NCBI RefSeq assembly: GCF_015644665.1
Contig: NZ_JADOBQ010000001.1
Span: 1,054,001 to 1,118,000, forward strand
Length of the DNA: 64,000 bases
Direction: 5' to 3'
Source of the DNA: Roseobacter sp. MH60115
Lineage (GTDB): Bacteria > Pseudomonadota > Alphaproteobacteria > Rhodobacterales > Rhodobacteraceae
Positions 8,881 through 17,457 of this stretch are shown piece by piece. The position numbers were made by a program, and so were the translations under genes. The notes beneath the pieces are model-generated. The model searched no databases, was not told where the DNA came from, and saw only the letters and a program-made list of their open reading frames with translations. Each line of letters opens with the position of its first letter. Positions within the stretch are counted from its first letter, which is position 1.

Positions 8881-8930
8881 TTGACACATTTGGCACCTTC
8901 CTCCAGTTTTCAGGCATCCAAAGCGCTTTG
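8881..8930 (+). promoter_or_regulatory. agl promoter with LacI-type operator
   Basis: A consensus -35 hexamer TTGACA lies at 8881-8886, with only a poor -10 candidate about 17 bp on (near 8904-8910). A perfect 12-bp palindrome, CAAAGCGCTTTG at 8919-8930, has the central CG step typical of LacI-family operators. It lies where transcription would start, about 70 bp before the aglE start. It is a good candidate for AglR repression. Confidence 0.7.
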
Positions 8931-8998
8931 AAGTGATTCTTTGCGCCCAAAAAATGGTCAAGACGATGTCGAAACAGGCATTGCAACGGGAGGAACTC

Positions 8999-10354
8999 AT
9001 GAAGGCACGTTTTTACGCGGGTGCTGCGGCACTGGCTCTGTTCGCTGGGACGGCCCATGCGGATGGGCACCAGCCCTTTGCCGTGGGCGAGGGCGATTTC
9101 AGCTGGGACAGCTATACTGAATTCGCTGACAAGTATGACCTGAGCGGTCAGACGGTCGAGATCACCGGCCCCTGGACAGGGGATGAAAAAGCGAAGGTCG
9201 ACAAGGCGTTTGCCTATTTCACCAGCGCCACCGGCGCGACGGTCAACTATTCCGGATCCGACAGTTTCGAACAGGATATCGTGATCTCTGCGCGGTCGGG
9301 TTCCGCGCCGAACCTCGCGGTCTTCCCGCAGCCCGGTCTGGCGGCTGATATGGCGAGCCAGGGGCTGCTGACGCCGCTGCCCGATGGCATGTCCGACTGG
9401 GTGCGTGACAATTATGCGGCCGGTCAGTCCTGGGTCGATCTGGGCACCTATGCGGACCAGAATGGCGACGACCAGATGTACGGCATCTTCTACCGGGTCG
9501 ATGTGAAATCTCTGGTCTGGTATTCGCCCGAAGCCTTTGACGAGGCGGGCTATGACATCCCCGAAACCATGGAAGAGCTGAAAGAGCTCACCGATCTGAT
9601 CGTGGAAGAGGGCGGCACACCCTGGTGCATCGGTCTGGGATCCGGGGCGGCGACCGGCTGGCCGGCGACCGACTGGGTCGAGGAGATGATGTTGCGCACC
9701 CAGGCGCCGGAGGACTACGACGCCTGGGTGGCCAATGAGATGAAGTTCGACGACCCCAAGGTCATCGCGGCCATCGAGGAATTCGGCGCCTTTGCGCGGA
9801 ATGATGATTACGTCGATGGCGGGGCCTCTGCGGTGGCCAATACCGACTTCCGCGACAGCCCGGCAGGTCTCTTCTCGATCCCACCGAAATGCTACATGCA
9901 CCGTCAGGCCTCCTTCATTCCGGCCTTCTTCCCGGAAGGGACAACCGTGGGCGACGATGTGGATTTCTTCTACTTCCCGGCCTATGCGGAGAAAGACCTG
10001 GGCAAGCCGGTGCTGGGCGCGGGCACGCTTTTCGCCATCACCAACCCGTCAGAGGCGGCCTCCGCCTTTGTCGAGTTCCTGAAGACCCCCATCGCGCACG
10101 AGCTTTGGATGGCGCAGGGCGGTTTCCTGACCGCGCATGCGGGTGTGAACACCGAGACCTACCTCGAAGACAGCCTCAAGGCGCAGGGCGACATTCTGCT
10201 GAATGCGACCACCTTCCGCTTTGACGCCTCCGACCTGATGCCGGGTGAAATTGGTGCCGGCGCCTTCTGGACCGGCATGGTGGATTACACCACCGGGGCC
10301 AGCGCTGAAGAGGTTGCCAAAGGCATTCAGGACCGCTGGGACACCATCCAGTAA
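8999..10354 (+). CDS. aglE: alpha-glucoside ABC transporter binding protein AglE
   Basis: The 451-residue protein has a signal peptide (MKARFYAGAAALALFAGTAHA) and the fold of a family 1 sugar-binding receptor. It captures alpha-glucosides such as sucrose, maltose or trehalose in the periplasm. The ATG at 8999 follows GGGAGGA and gives the signal peptide directly; the longer reading to 8933 adds only promoter sequence. Gene order here (aglE, F, G, A, K beside a divergent LacI gene) matches the S. meliloti agl operon, which is the main ground for the name. A 10-bp hairpin follows the stop. Confidence 0.9.
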   Translation: MKARFYAGAAALALFAGTAHADGHQPFAVGEGDFSWDSYTEFADKYDLSGQTVEITGPWTGDEKAKVDKAFAYFTSATGATVNYSGSDSFEQDIVISARSGSAPNLAVFPQPGLAADMASQGLLTPLPDGMSDWVRDNYAAGQSWVDLGTYADQNGDDQMYGIFYRVDVKSLVWYSPEAFDEAGYDIPETMEELKELTDLIVEEGGTPWCIGLGSGAATGWPATDWVEEMMLRTQAPEDYDAWVANEMKFDDPKVIAAIEEFGAFARNDDYVDGGASAVANTDFRDSPAGLFSIPPKCYMHRQASFIPAFFPEGTTVGDDVDFFYFPAYAEKDLGKPVLGAGTLFAITNPSEAASAFVEFLKTPIAHELWMAQGGFLTAHAGVNTETYLEDSLKAQGDILLNATTFRFDASDLMPGEIGAGAFWTGMVDYTTGASAEEVAKGIQDRWDTIQ

Positions 10355-10368
10355 GGTTTTTGCACATG

Positions 10369-10394
10369 GGTCCGGCGGTGTGCGCCGCCGGACC
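10369..10394 (+). other. intercistronic hairpin after aglE
   Basis: A perfect 10-bp stem (GGTCCGGCGG / CCGCCGGACC, loop TGTGCG) starts 15 bp after the aglE stop and lies before aglF. There is no T-run. Such hairpins behind receptor genes commonly protect upstream mRNA from 3' decay and give more receptor than permease. Confidence 0.65.
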
Positions 10395-10426
10395 AAACCC
10401 GCACATGCGTCTTGGGAGGGATCGCC

Positions 10427-11407
10427 ATGTCACCGCTGCTCCAGGGAATTATCACCGTTATTGTCGGGGTCGGCGGCTGCGTCGGCTATTTCTTCCTGTC
10501 CAACCTGATCCTTGACAAGGTCATCTTTCCGCCGCGCGCGGACAACCCGGGCCAGAACATCAACCGCGCCAATCTGGTGCGCCCCTGGCTGTTCCTCTTC
10601 CCGGCCATGGCGGCACTGGGGCTCTATCTGGTCTACCCGGTGGTGGGCTCGTTCTACCGCTCGCTCTACAATCGCTCGGGTGATGAATTCATCGGCTTTG
10701 GCAACTACACCACCATGTTTGCCGATGATGGCTTCCAGATTGCCTTCTTCAACAACATGCTCTGGGTGCTCGTCGTGCCCGCAGCGGCGACCTTTCTTGG
10801 GCTGCTGGTGGCGCAGCTCACCGACCGGCTGAAATGGGGTAATATCGCGAAATCGCTGATTTTCATGCCGATGGCGATCTCCTTCGTGGGGGCCTCGCTG
10901 ATCTGGAAATTCGTCTACGCCAACAACGCCGACATCGGGCTGATCAACGCGATCCGCGACTTCTTCGGCGCCTCGGAGCCGCTGGACGTGCTGCAGGTGC
11001 GCTTCTGGAACAACTTCTTCCTGATGTTCATTCTGGTCTGGATTCAGACCGGCTTTGCCATGGTGATCCTCTCTGCGGCCCTGCGCGGCATCCCCGAAGA
11101 GACCATTGAGGCCGCGATCATCGACGGCGCGAACCCGTTTCAGGTGTTCTTCAAGATCAAGGTGCCGCAGATCATGGGCACCATCGTGGTGGTCTGGACG
11201 ACCATCACGATCCTCGTGCTCAAGGTCTTTGACATCGTCTACACCATGACGGGCGGCAATTTCGGCACCGACATCCTGCCCAGTTACATGATGTCCTACA
11301 TGTTCCGCGATGACGGGCGTGCAACAGCGGTGGCCTTTGTGATCATGATCGTCGTCTTGCCGGTGATGATCTGGAACATTCGGCAAGCCCGGGCGGAGAT
11401 GAGATAA
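10427..11407 (+). CDS. aglF: alpha-glucoside ABC transporter permease AglF
   Basis: The 326-residue MalF-type permease has about seven hydrophobic segments and the cytoplasmic EAA loop (EAAIIDGANPFQVFFKIKVP) that docks onto the ATPase. The ATG at 10427 has a GGGAGGG ribosome site 7 bp upstream, which decides it over the slightly longer reading. The last codon overlaps the aglG ATG (TAATG), so the two permeases are coupled and probably form a heterodimer. Confidence 0.9.
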   Translation: MSPLLQGIITVIVGVGGCVGYFFLSNLILDKVIFPPRADNPGQNINRANLVRPWLFLFPAMAALGLYLVYPVVGSFYRSLYNRSGDEFIGFGNYTTMFADDGFQIAFFNNMLWVLVVPAAATFLGLLVAQLTDRLKWGNIAKSLIFMPMAISFVGASLIWKFVYANNADIGLINAIRDFFGASEPLDVLQVRFWNNFFLMFILVWIQTGFAMVILSAALRGIPEETIEAAIIDGANPFQVFFKIKVPQIMGTIVVVWTTITILVLKVFDIVYTMTGGNFGTDILPSYMMSYMFRDDGRATAVAFVIMIVVLPVMIWNIRQARAEMR

Positions 11408-12531
11408 TGGACAATATTGCAGGCACAAAATCTTCGCTCACCTGGGCCGTCAATCTGTCGGTGATCTTCCTGGTGGTGCTCTGGCTCATTCCTACCGTGG
11501 GGTTGCTGGTGTCGTCCTTCCGGGACCGGGACCAGATTTCGGCCTCGGGCTGGTGGCTGTCACCCTTCGCGGTTGAGCAGAATTTCCAGGCCAAGATCCC
11601 CGCCGGTGAAGTCCGGCAGGATGGCGACTTCTTCGTGATCGAGGGCAACATCTTCTCGGGCGGTGAGGGCGAGGTGATCCGCTTTGGCGGTGCGCGCTCC
11701 AACCCGACCATTGCCGCTGCGGGCGAGACCGCCGAACTAACCCGCGACCGCAGCCTGACGGTGCAGGAAAACGGTGATTTCGTCTACCGCTCGCCTGCGG
11801 AGATAAAACGCGACCCGAGCGTCTATTACTCGACCGCGACGCCGCCTGATTTTTCGCTCGACAACTACCAGACCATCCTCTTCTCCAACAATATGGACAT
11901 CGCCTTCATCAACACGCTGACGGTGACGATTCCGGCGACGATCATCCCGATCCTGATCGCGGCCTTCGCGGCCTATGCGCTCGCGTGGATGGATTTTGCG
12001 GGCAGGGGGCTGCTGATCGCCATGGTGGTCGGCTTGCTCGTGGTGCCCCTGCAACTGGCGCTTGTGCCGCTTTTGCAGTTCCACAACAAGATCGGCATCG
12101 GGCAGAGCTTCCTTGGCATCTGGATGGCGCATACTGGGTTCGGGCTGCCGCTCGCGATCTACCTCTTGCGCAACTACATGGTCGGCCTACCGCGCGACAT
12201 CATCGAAAGCGCCAAGGTCGACGGGGCGACGGATTTTCAGGTCTTCACCAAGATCGTGCTGCCGCTGAGCTTCCCGGCGCTGGCCTCTTTCGCGATCTTC
12301 CAGTTCCTCTGGACCTGGAATGATCTGCTGGTGGCGAAGGTCTTCCTGCCGTCGAACTCCGAGTCCTGGGTCATGACGGTGAAAATCGCCGATGATCTTT
12401 TAGGCTCACGCGGGGGCGACTGGGGTATTCTGGCCTCGGCGGCCTTCATCTCGATTGCCGTGCCGCTGATCGTCTTCTTTACAATGCAACGCTATCTGGT
12501 GCGCGGTCTCTTGGCCGGCTCCGTAAAATAA
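11407..12531 (+). CDS. aglG: alpha-glucoside ABC transporter permease AglG
   Basis: The 374-residue MalG-type permease has its EAA loop as ESAKVDGATDFQVFTKIVLP. A long periplasmic insertion of roughly 100 residues (about 35-145) lies between the first and second membrane segments and makes it longer than ordinary MalG proteins. It pairs with AglF. The start overlaps the aglF stop by one base. Confidence 0.9.
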   Translation: MDNIAGTKSSLTWAVNLSVIFLVVLWLIPTVGLLVSSFRDRDQISASGWWLSPFAVEQNFQAKIPAGEVRQDGDFFVIEGNIFSGGEGEVIRFGGARSNPTIAAAGETAELTRDRSLTVQENGDFVYRSPAEIKRDPSVYYSTATPPDFSLDNYQTILFSNNMDIAFINTLTVTIPATIIPILIAAFAAYALAWMDFAGRGLLIAMVVGLLVVPLQLALVPLLQFHNKIGIGQSFLGIWMAHTGFGLPLAIYLLRNYMVGLPRDIIESAKVDGATDFQVFTKIVLPLSFPALASFAIFQFLWTWNDLLVAKVFLPSNSESWVMTVKIADDLLGSRGGDWGILASAAFISIAVPLIVFFTMQRYLVRGLLAGSVK

Positions 12532-12546
12532 GAAAGCCAAATACGA

Positions 12547-14199
12547 ATGACAAAGATGGAACACCATCTGCACCTGCCCGTGATCGACAAGGACTGGTGG
12601 CGCGGCGCGGTGATCTACCAGATCTATCCGCGCAGCTTTCAGGACAGCAATGGCGACGGCATCGGCGATCTGATCGGCATCTCGCAGCGCATGAGCTATA
12701 TTGCCTCGCTGGGCGTCGATGCGATTTGGATCTCGCCGTTCTTTACGTCGCCGATGAAAGACTTCGGCTATGATGTGAGCGATTATTGCGACGTCGATCC
12801 GATGTTCGGCTCGCTGGCTGATTTCGACGTGGTGGTCGAAGCGGCGCATCAACACGGGCTCAAGGTGATGATCGACCTGGTGCTGAGCCACACCTCGGAC
12901 CAGCACCCGTGGTTTGTCGAAAGCCAGTCGAACCGCACCAACTCCAAAGCTGATTGGTATGTCTGGTCCGACCCTAAACCCGATGGGACACCGCCCAACA
13001 ACTGGCTTTCGATTTTTGGTGGCCCTGCGTGGCAATGGGACCCGGGGCGCGAGCAATACTATCTGCACAACTTCCTGGTGGAACAGCCGGATCTGAACTT
13101 TCACAATGAGGACGTGCAGAATGCCATTCTCGCGACCACGCGGTTCTGGCTGGACCGCGGTGTGGATGGGTTTCGCCTCGACACGATCAACTTCTACTAC
13201 GCGGACAAGGAGCTGCGCGACAACCCGGCGCTGCCACCCGAACGCCGCAATGCCAATATCGCGCCCTCGGTGAACCCCTATAACCATCAGGAGCACATCC
13301 ATTCCAAGAACCAGCCGGAGAACATCGAGTTCCTGAAACGGTTCCGGGCACTGCTGGATGAATACCCGGCGGCCGCCTGCGTAGGTGAGGTTGGCGATGC
13401 ACAGCGTGGCCTTGAGCTTCTGGGAGAATACACCAAGGGCACCGACCGGGTGCACATGTGTTATGCTTTCGAATTCCTCGCCAAGACGCCGCTCGATGCG
13501 ACACGGGTGGCCCAGGTTTTCGATGAACTGGGACGGGTGGCCAAGCATGGCTGGCCCTGCTGGGCGTTTTCCAATCACGACGTGATGCGCCATGCGACCC
13601 GTTGGGACCTGCCGCCGGCAGCGCAGCGCATGTTCGCGACGCTGATCATGTGTCTGCGCGGATCGGTCTGCCTCTATCAGGGCGAGGAACTGGGATTGCC
13701 AGAAGCGGACGTGGCCTTCGAGGATCTGCAAGACCCCTACGGCAAGCAGTTCTGGCCCGAATTCAAAGGCCGCGATGGGTGCCGCACGCCAATGGTCTGG
13801 GAGGCGTCGAACCAGAACGGCGGGTTTTCCGAAGGGTTCCCCTGGCTGCCGGTCAGCCACGATCATCTGAACCGCTCCGTCGGCGTGCAGGAAGAGGACC
13901 CGAGTGCCATCCTGCACCACTATCGCCGCGCGATCGCCTTCCGCAAGGAGCACCCCTCGCTGATCAAGGGGGACCACGGGGGCGTCTTCGCCTACTGCGA
14001 CGTCTTGCAGTTCACCCGCACCCATGGGGACGAGACGCTCTTTTGCGCCTTCAACCTGTCGGACACACCGTCGCTGCACGGGATGCCGCCGGGTGATTGG
14101 GTGACCATCGGGCATGAGCTGGGCGGGGCCACCCCGTCCCCGGATTTCAAACTACACCTGGGGCCGTGGCAAGTCTGCCTCGCCATCAAACAGGGTTAA
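12547..14199 (+). CDS. aglA: GH13 alpha-glucosidase AglA
   Basis: The 550-residue cytosolic enzyme belongs to glycoside hydrolase family 13 (oligo-1,6-/alpha-glucosidase branch) and hydrolyses imported alpha-glucosides. All four conserved regions are present: DLVLSH (about 110-115), GFRLD with nucleophile D212, GEVGD with acid/base E281, and FSNHD with the transition-state D345. The N terminus YQIYPRSFQDSNGDGIGDL is canonical. The start could be 12547 or the next ATG at 12556; the ribosome site is weak for both. It follows aglG by 15 bp. Confidence 0.92.
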   Translation: MTKMEHHLHLPVIDKDWWRGAVIYQIYPRSFQDSNGDGIGDLIGISQRMSYIASLGVDAIWISPFFTSPMKDFGYDVSDYCDVDPMFGSLADFDVVVEAAHQHGLKVMIDLVLSHTSDQHPWFVESQSNRTNSKADWYVWSDPKPDGTPPNNWLSIFGGPAWQWDPGREQYYLHNFLVEQPDLNFHNEDVQNAILATTRFWLDRGVDGFRLDTINFYYADKELRDNPALPPERRNANIAPSVNPYNHQEHIHSKNQPENIEFLKRFRALLDEYPAAACVGEVGDAQRGLELLGEYTKGTDRVHMCYAFEFLAKTPLDATRVAQVFDELGRVAKHGWPCWAFSNHDVMRHATRWDLPPAAQRMFATLIMCLRGSVCLYQGEELGLPEADVAFEDLQDPYGKQFWPEFKGRDGCRTPMVWEASNQNGGFSEGFPWLPVSHDHLNRSVGVQEEDPSAILHHYRRAIAFRKEHPSLIKGDHGGVFAYCDVLQFTRTHGDETLFCAFNLSDTPSLHGMPPGDWVTIGHELGGATPSPDFKLHLGPWQVCLAIKQG

Positions 14200-14226
14200 G
14201 CCCAACGTCTTGGGAGGGACAAGGAT

Positions 14227-15333
14227 ATGGCAAATCTGAAGCTGACGGATGTGGGCAAGGCCTATGGCGGCAACGTCGAGGTGCTCAAGCACATCGATCT
14301 GGATATCACCACGGGCGAGCTGATCGTCTTTGTCGGGCCTTCGGGCTGCGGGAAGTCGACCCTGCTGCGGATGATCGCCGGGCTGGAGAAGATCACCGCG
14401 GGTGAGCTGACCATCGACGGCGACCGCATGAACGACGTGCCCCCTGCACAGCGCGGTATCGCGATGGTCTTCCAGTCCTACGCGCTTTACCCGCATATGA
14501 CTGTGCGCGACAACATGGCCTTTGCGTTGAAGCTGGCCAAAAAATCGCCACAGGAGATTGACGAGGCGGTGGGCCGGGCGGCCAAGGTGCTGCAACTCGA
14601 TGAATACCTCGACAGGCTGCCCAAGGCGCTTTCGGGCGGCCAGCGGCAGCGGGTGGCGATTGGACGTTCCATCGTGCGTGACCCCAAGGTCTATCTCTTT
14701 GACGAACCGCTGTCGAACCTCGATGCCTCCCTGCGGGTGGCCACGCGGATCGAGATTGCGCAGCTGAAAGAGAGCATGCCGAATTCGACGATGATCTACG
14801 TGACCCACGACCAGGTAGAGGCGATGACGCTGGCCAGCCGCATCGTCGTGCTGGCCAACAAGGGCATCGCGCAGGTGGGCAGCCCGCTGGAGCTCTACGA
14901 GAAGCCCGAGAATGAATTCGTGGCGCAGTTCATTGGCTCACCGGCGATGAACCTGCTGGCGGGCGAGATCGTGGAGACGGGAGAGGTGACGACCGTTTCC
15001 TGCCCGGAAGGGGGCGGCACCTTCCAGTCAAATGTGCCGACACGGGACTCGGAAAAGGGTATGAAGATTAACGTTGGCATCCGCCCCGAAGACATGATTG
15101 CCACCGACGGCGAGAACTATGCTTTCGCCGACAAGGTCACCATCGTCGAGGCCTTGGGCGAGGTCACGCAGCTTTACTTCGAGGCCCCCAGTTCCGATCA
15201 CGACACCGACACGGTGATCGCCAAACTGGCCGGGATTCATACCAATATGCGCGGCCAGACCCTGAAATTGACCGCAGACCCGTCCAAAGTACATCTTTTT
15301 GCGAATGGAAAGTCACTGCTCTACCGGACGTGA
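14227..15333 (+). CDS. aglK: alpha-glucoside ABC transporter ATPase AglK
   Basis: The 368-residue MalK/UgpC-type ATPase energises AglEFG. It has Walker A GPSGCGKST (38-46), signature LSGGQRQR (135-142), Walker B YLFDEP (156-161) and a C-terminal OB-fold regulatory region (from about 240) with the IRPEDM motif. A GGGAGGG ribosome site precedes it. It is the last gene of the operon and a small GC hairpin starts right after its stop. Confidence 0.93.
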   Translation: MANLKLTDVGKAYGGNVEVLKHIDLDITTGELIVFVGPSGCGKSTLLRMIAGLEKITAGELTIDGDRMNDVPPAQRGIAMVFQSYALYPHMTVRDNMAFALKLAKKSPQEIDEAVGRAAKVLQLDEYLDRLPKALSGGQRQRVAIGRSIVRDPKVYLFDEPLSNLDASLRVATRIEIAQLKESMPNSTMIYVTHDQVEAMTLASRIVVLANKGIAQVGSPLELYEKPENEFVAQFIGSPAMNLLAGEIVETGEVTTVSCPEGGGTFQSNVPTRDSEKGMKINVGIRPEDMIATDGENYAFADKVTIVEALGEVTQLYFEAPSSDHDTDTVIAKLAGIHTNMRGQTLKLTADPSKVHLFANGKSLLYRT

Positions 15334-15350
15334 CGCGCCGATTTGGCGCG
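15334..15350 (+). terminator. weak hairpin after aglK
   Basis: A 6-bp stem CGCGCC / GGCGCG with loop GATTT starts at the base after the aglK stop. No T-run follows, so termination here would be weak or factor-dependent. Confidence 0.35.
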
Positions 15351-15508
15351 CATGCCCCTGCAATCGGCGTTTTCCTGACAGGAAGATATTCCCTCCTGCG
15401 CCGAGAAATGCAAAACTGCAGGGGTTTTTGGTAGATTGCCGGATTTACAGGTGATCCCCGCTGGCATTAGTCTTCAATGTGCCGGGAGGGCGGTGAAAGG
15501 AAGATGTC

Positions 15509-15901
15509 TTGGTAGTGAGTTACAGCACACTGTTGATCCTGTTGTGCCTTTTACAAATTAAACACATGCTGGCGGACTACTTCCTTCAGACGCGGATGAT
15601 GCTCGATGGACGCGGGCAATACCTGCACCTTGGTCGCTTCCTGCACGCAGGCATCCATGCCGTCGGATCGTTGCTCGCCTTTGTCCTTGTTGGTGCGGCC
15701 TTCGCCTTTATTCTTCCGGTCATTCTGCTGGAATGGGCCGTGCATTTCCACATCGACTGGTGGAAGGGGCGCCATACCGCAGATCTGAAACTGACACCCG
15801 CCGATGCGGGCTATTGGCGCGCCTCGGGCGTGGATCAGGCGCTGCATCAGTTCACCTATGTCGGTATGATCTGGCTCTGGCTGATGGCGGCAGCGGCCTA
15901 G
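15509..15901 (+). CDS. DUF3307-family membrane protein
   Basis: The 130-residue protein has hydrophobic segments near residues 4-20, 45-75 and 115-130. It shows the DUF3307 pattern: LLQIKHMLADYFLQT at the N terminus, HAGIHAVGS in the middle, and a WAVHFHIDWWKG segment rich in histidine and tryptophan. Function is unknown. The best start is TTG at 15509, 7 bp after GGAAG; a nearby ATG at 15504 is in another frame and stops at once. It stands alone between the agl operon and the secretion locus. Confidence 0.72.
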   Translation: MVVSYSTLLILLCLLQIKHMLADYFLQTRMMLDGRGQYLHLGRFLHAGIHAVGSLLAFVLVGAAFAFILPVILLEWAVHFHIDWWKGRHTADLKLTPADAGYWRASGVDQALHQFTYVGMIWLWLMAAAA

Positions 15902-16092
15902 TGATCGCCTCCGCGCGGATCATTCGCACGAGTTAAAACAGACTGCTCCGAGAGATCGGGCACAGCGCCCTTTGGGCCGCACGCACATACCGAAACGCCT
16001 GACAGATTGCTTTTTTGACTGAGTTGGTTAACGTAAGGTCATTGGTTTATGGTATTTTGTGCGGGGGTGCTGGGGGCTTGATCTTGAAACGA

Positions 16093-17457
16093 ATGCGCAA
16101 ATCGCTCTGTGCAGGTCTGGCTGTCTCGGTGCTCGCTGGCATGGTCTATGCCGAAACGTTGCCTGACGCTGTGCGCTTTGCCGTCACCACCAATCCGGCG
16201 ATCAAGGCGTCACAGGCCGAAATGCGCGCCACAGCCTATGACTTGATCCAGCTGCGCGGGGAATACGAACCGCGGGTGACCCTGTCGGGAGAAACCGGCT
16301 GGCAGCGGGTCAGCGACGGCAATTCCCTCTCTGCTGCCGATAATGAAAACACCAAGGCGCGCAATCAGCTGGGCGTCCGGGCGGAACTGGTGCTCTTTGA
16401 CGGGTTTCGGCGGGCCAATCTCGTCTATGCAAATGCGGCGCGCGTGGATGGCAGCATCTTTCGCCTGCTTGACGCCTCCGAGACCATGGCACTGAATGCC
16501 ACCGAGGCCTATATCGACGTCCACCGGCACCGGCAGTTGCTGACCGTTGCCAAACGCAATGTGGCCAAGCACGAAGAGATCGGCGCGCGGGTGCGCGATC
16601 TAGTGCAGGGCGGGCGCCTGCCGTTCAGCGACGAGTTGACAATCGATGACCGGGTCCGATCGGCGCGGCTTGCTCAGCTTGATGTGGAACGTGCATTGCG
16701 GGATGCAAATGCCCGGTATGAAAGAGTAATTGGTCGCCCGCCCACAGGTGCCATGAGTGTTCCATTGGCCAAGGCACCCCCGTCGCTGGCGCAGCTGTCC
16801 AGCATCGCCGAACGCAACAGCTACCGCGTGCAGTTTGCCCGCACGCAGATTGACCAGACCCGGTTTCAGTCCGAGGTGACCTTGTCTGATCGCTACCCGG
16901 AACTGTCGCTGAATGCGGGCGTGGTGCGCGACATAAACCGCAATGGCGTCTCCGGCACGCGCACGGACGAGACGGTAGGGATCGGCCTGCGGTGGACGAT
17001 CTACCAGGGGGGGCGGCAGGCGGAACGGCGCGCGCTGGCCGAACGCAACAGCCGCGCGCTGGCGTTACAGGCCGTGGCCGTGCGCGATGTGCGTGAACTG
17101 GCCGCCCGGACGTGGAACACATATCGGACGAACGCGGACCGGGTGGCACAGCTGAATGATCAGCTGCGCATCAATCGGCTGATCGTTGAGGTCTACGGCG
17201 ACGAGTTTCTGGCGGCCAAGCGCACCTTGCTGGATTTGCTGGAGGTCGAACGGGCCCGGTTCAACGTGGAGTTTGAAGCGGTTGGGGCGCGGGCAGGGCT
17301 TGCCTTCAGCACCTACCGCGCACTGGCAGCGCAAAGCCTTCTGGCGGAACACTTCGGATTGGCCAAGGCCGATATCGCGCTGGAGCCCAGGTTTCAGGAT
17401 CGTGTGAAGGGTAACCCGACCGCCGTCTTCAACGTCGCAATCGAGCCGCTCGAATGA
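16093..17457 (+). CDS. TolC-family outer-membrane protein of type I secretion
   Basis: From the ATG at 16093 the product is 454 residues with a signal peptide (MRKSLCAGLAVSVLAGMVYA) and a TolC/AggC-type repeat structure: two related halves of long helices and beta strands, with LDLLEVERARFNVEF near the C terminus. It would form the outer-membrane exit duct. The frame is open to 16015, but the signal peptide supports the internal start; a TTG at 16084 is an alternative. It overlaps the ABC exporter gene by 4 bp (ATGA), and the HlyD-type adaptor follows, so all three exporter parts are together. Confidence 0.88.
   Translation: MRKSLCAGLAVSVLAGMVYAETLPDAVRFAVTTNPAIKASQAEMRATAYDLIQLRGEYEPRVTLSGETGWQRVSDGNSLSAADNENTKARNQLGVRAELVLFDGFRRANLVYANAARVDGSIFRLLDASETMALNATEAYIDVHRHRQLLTVAKRNVAKHEEIGARVRDLVQGGRLPFSDELTIDDRVRSARLAQLDVERALRDANARYERVIGRPPTGAMSVPLAKAPPSLAQLSSIAERNSYRVQFARTQIDQTRFQSEVTLSDRYPELSLNAGVVRDINRNGVSGTRTDETVGIGLRWTIYQGGRQAERRALAERNSRALALQAVAVRDVRELAARTWNTYRTNADRVAQLNDQLRINRLIVEVYGDEFLAAKRTLLDLLEVERARFNVEFEAVGARAGLAFSTYRALAAQSLLAEHFGLAKADIALEPRFQDRVKGNPTAVFNVAIEPLE

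Noticed and set aside
12406-14115. A 569-codon open frame on the minus strand
   Set aside because: It is antisense to aglA, whose catalytic motifs are intact. It has no recognisable domain.
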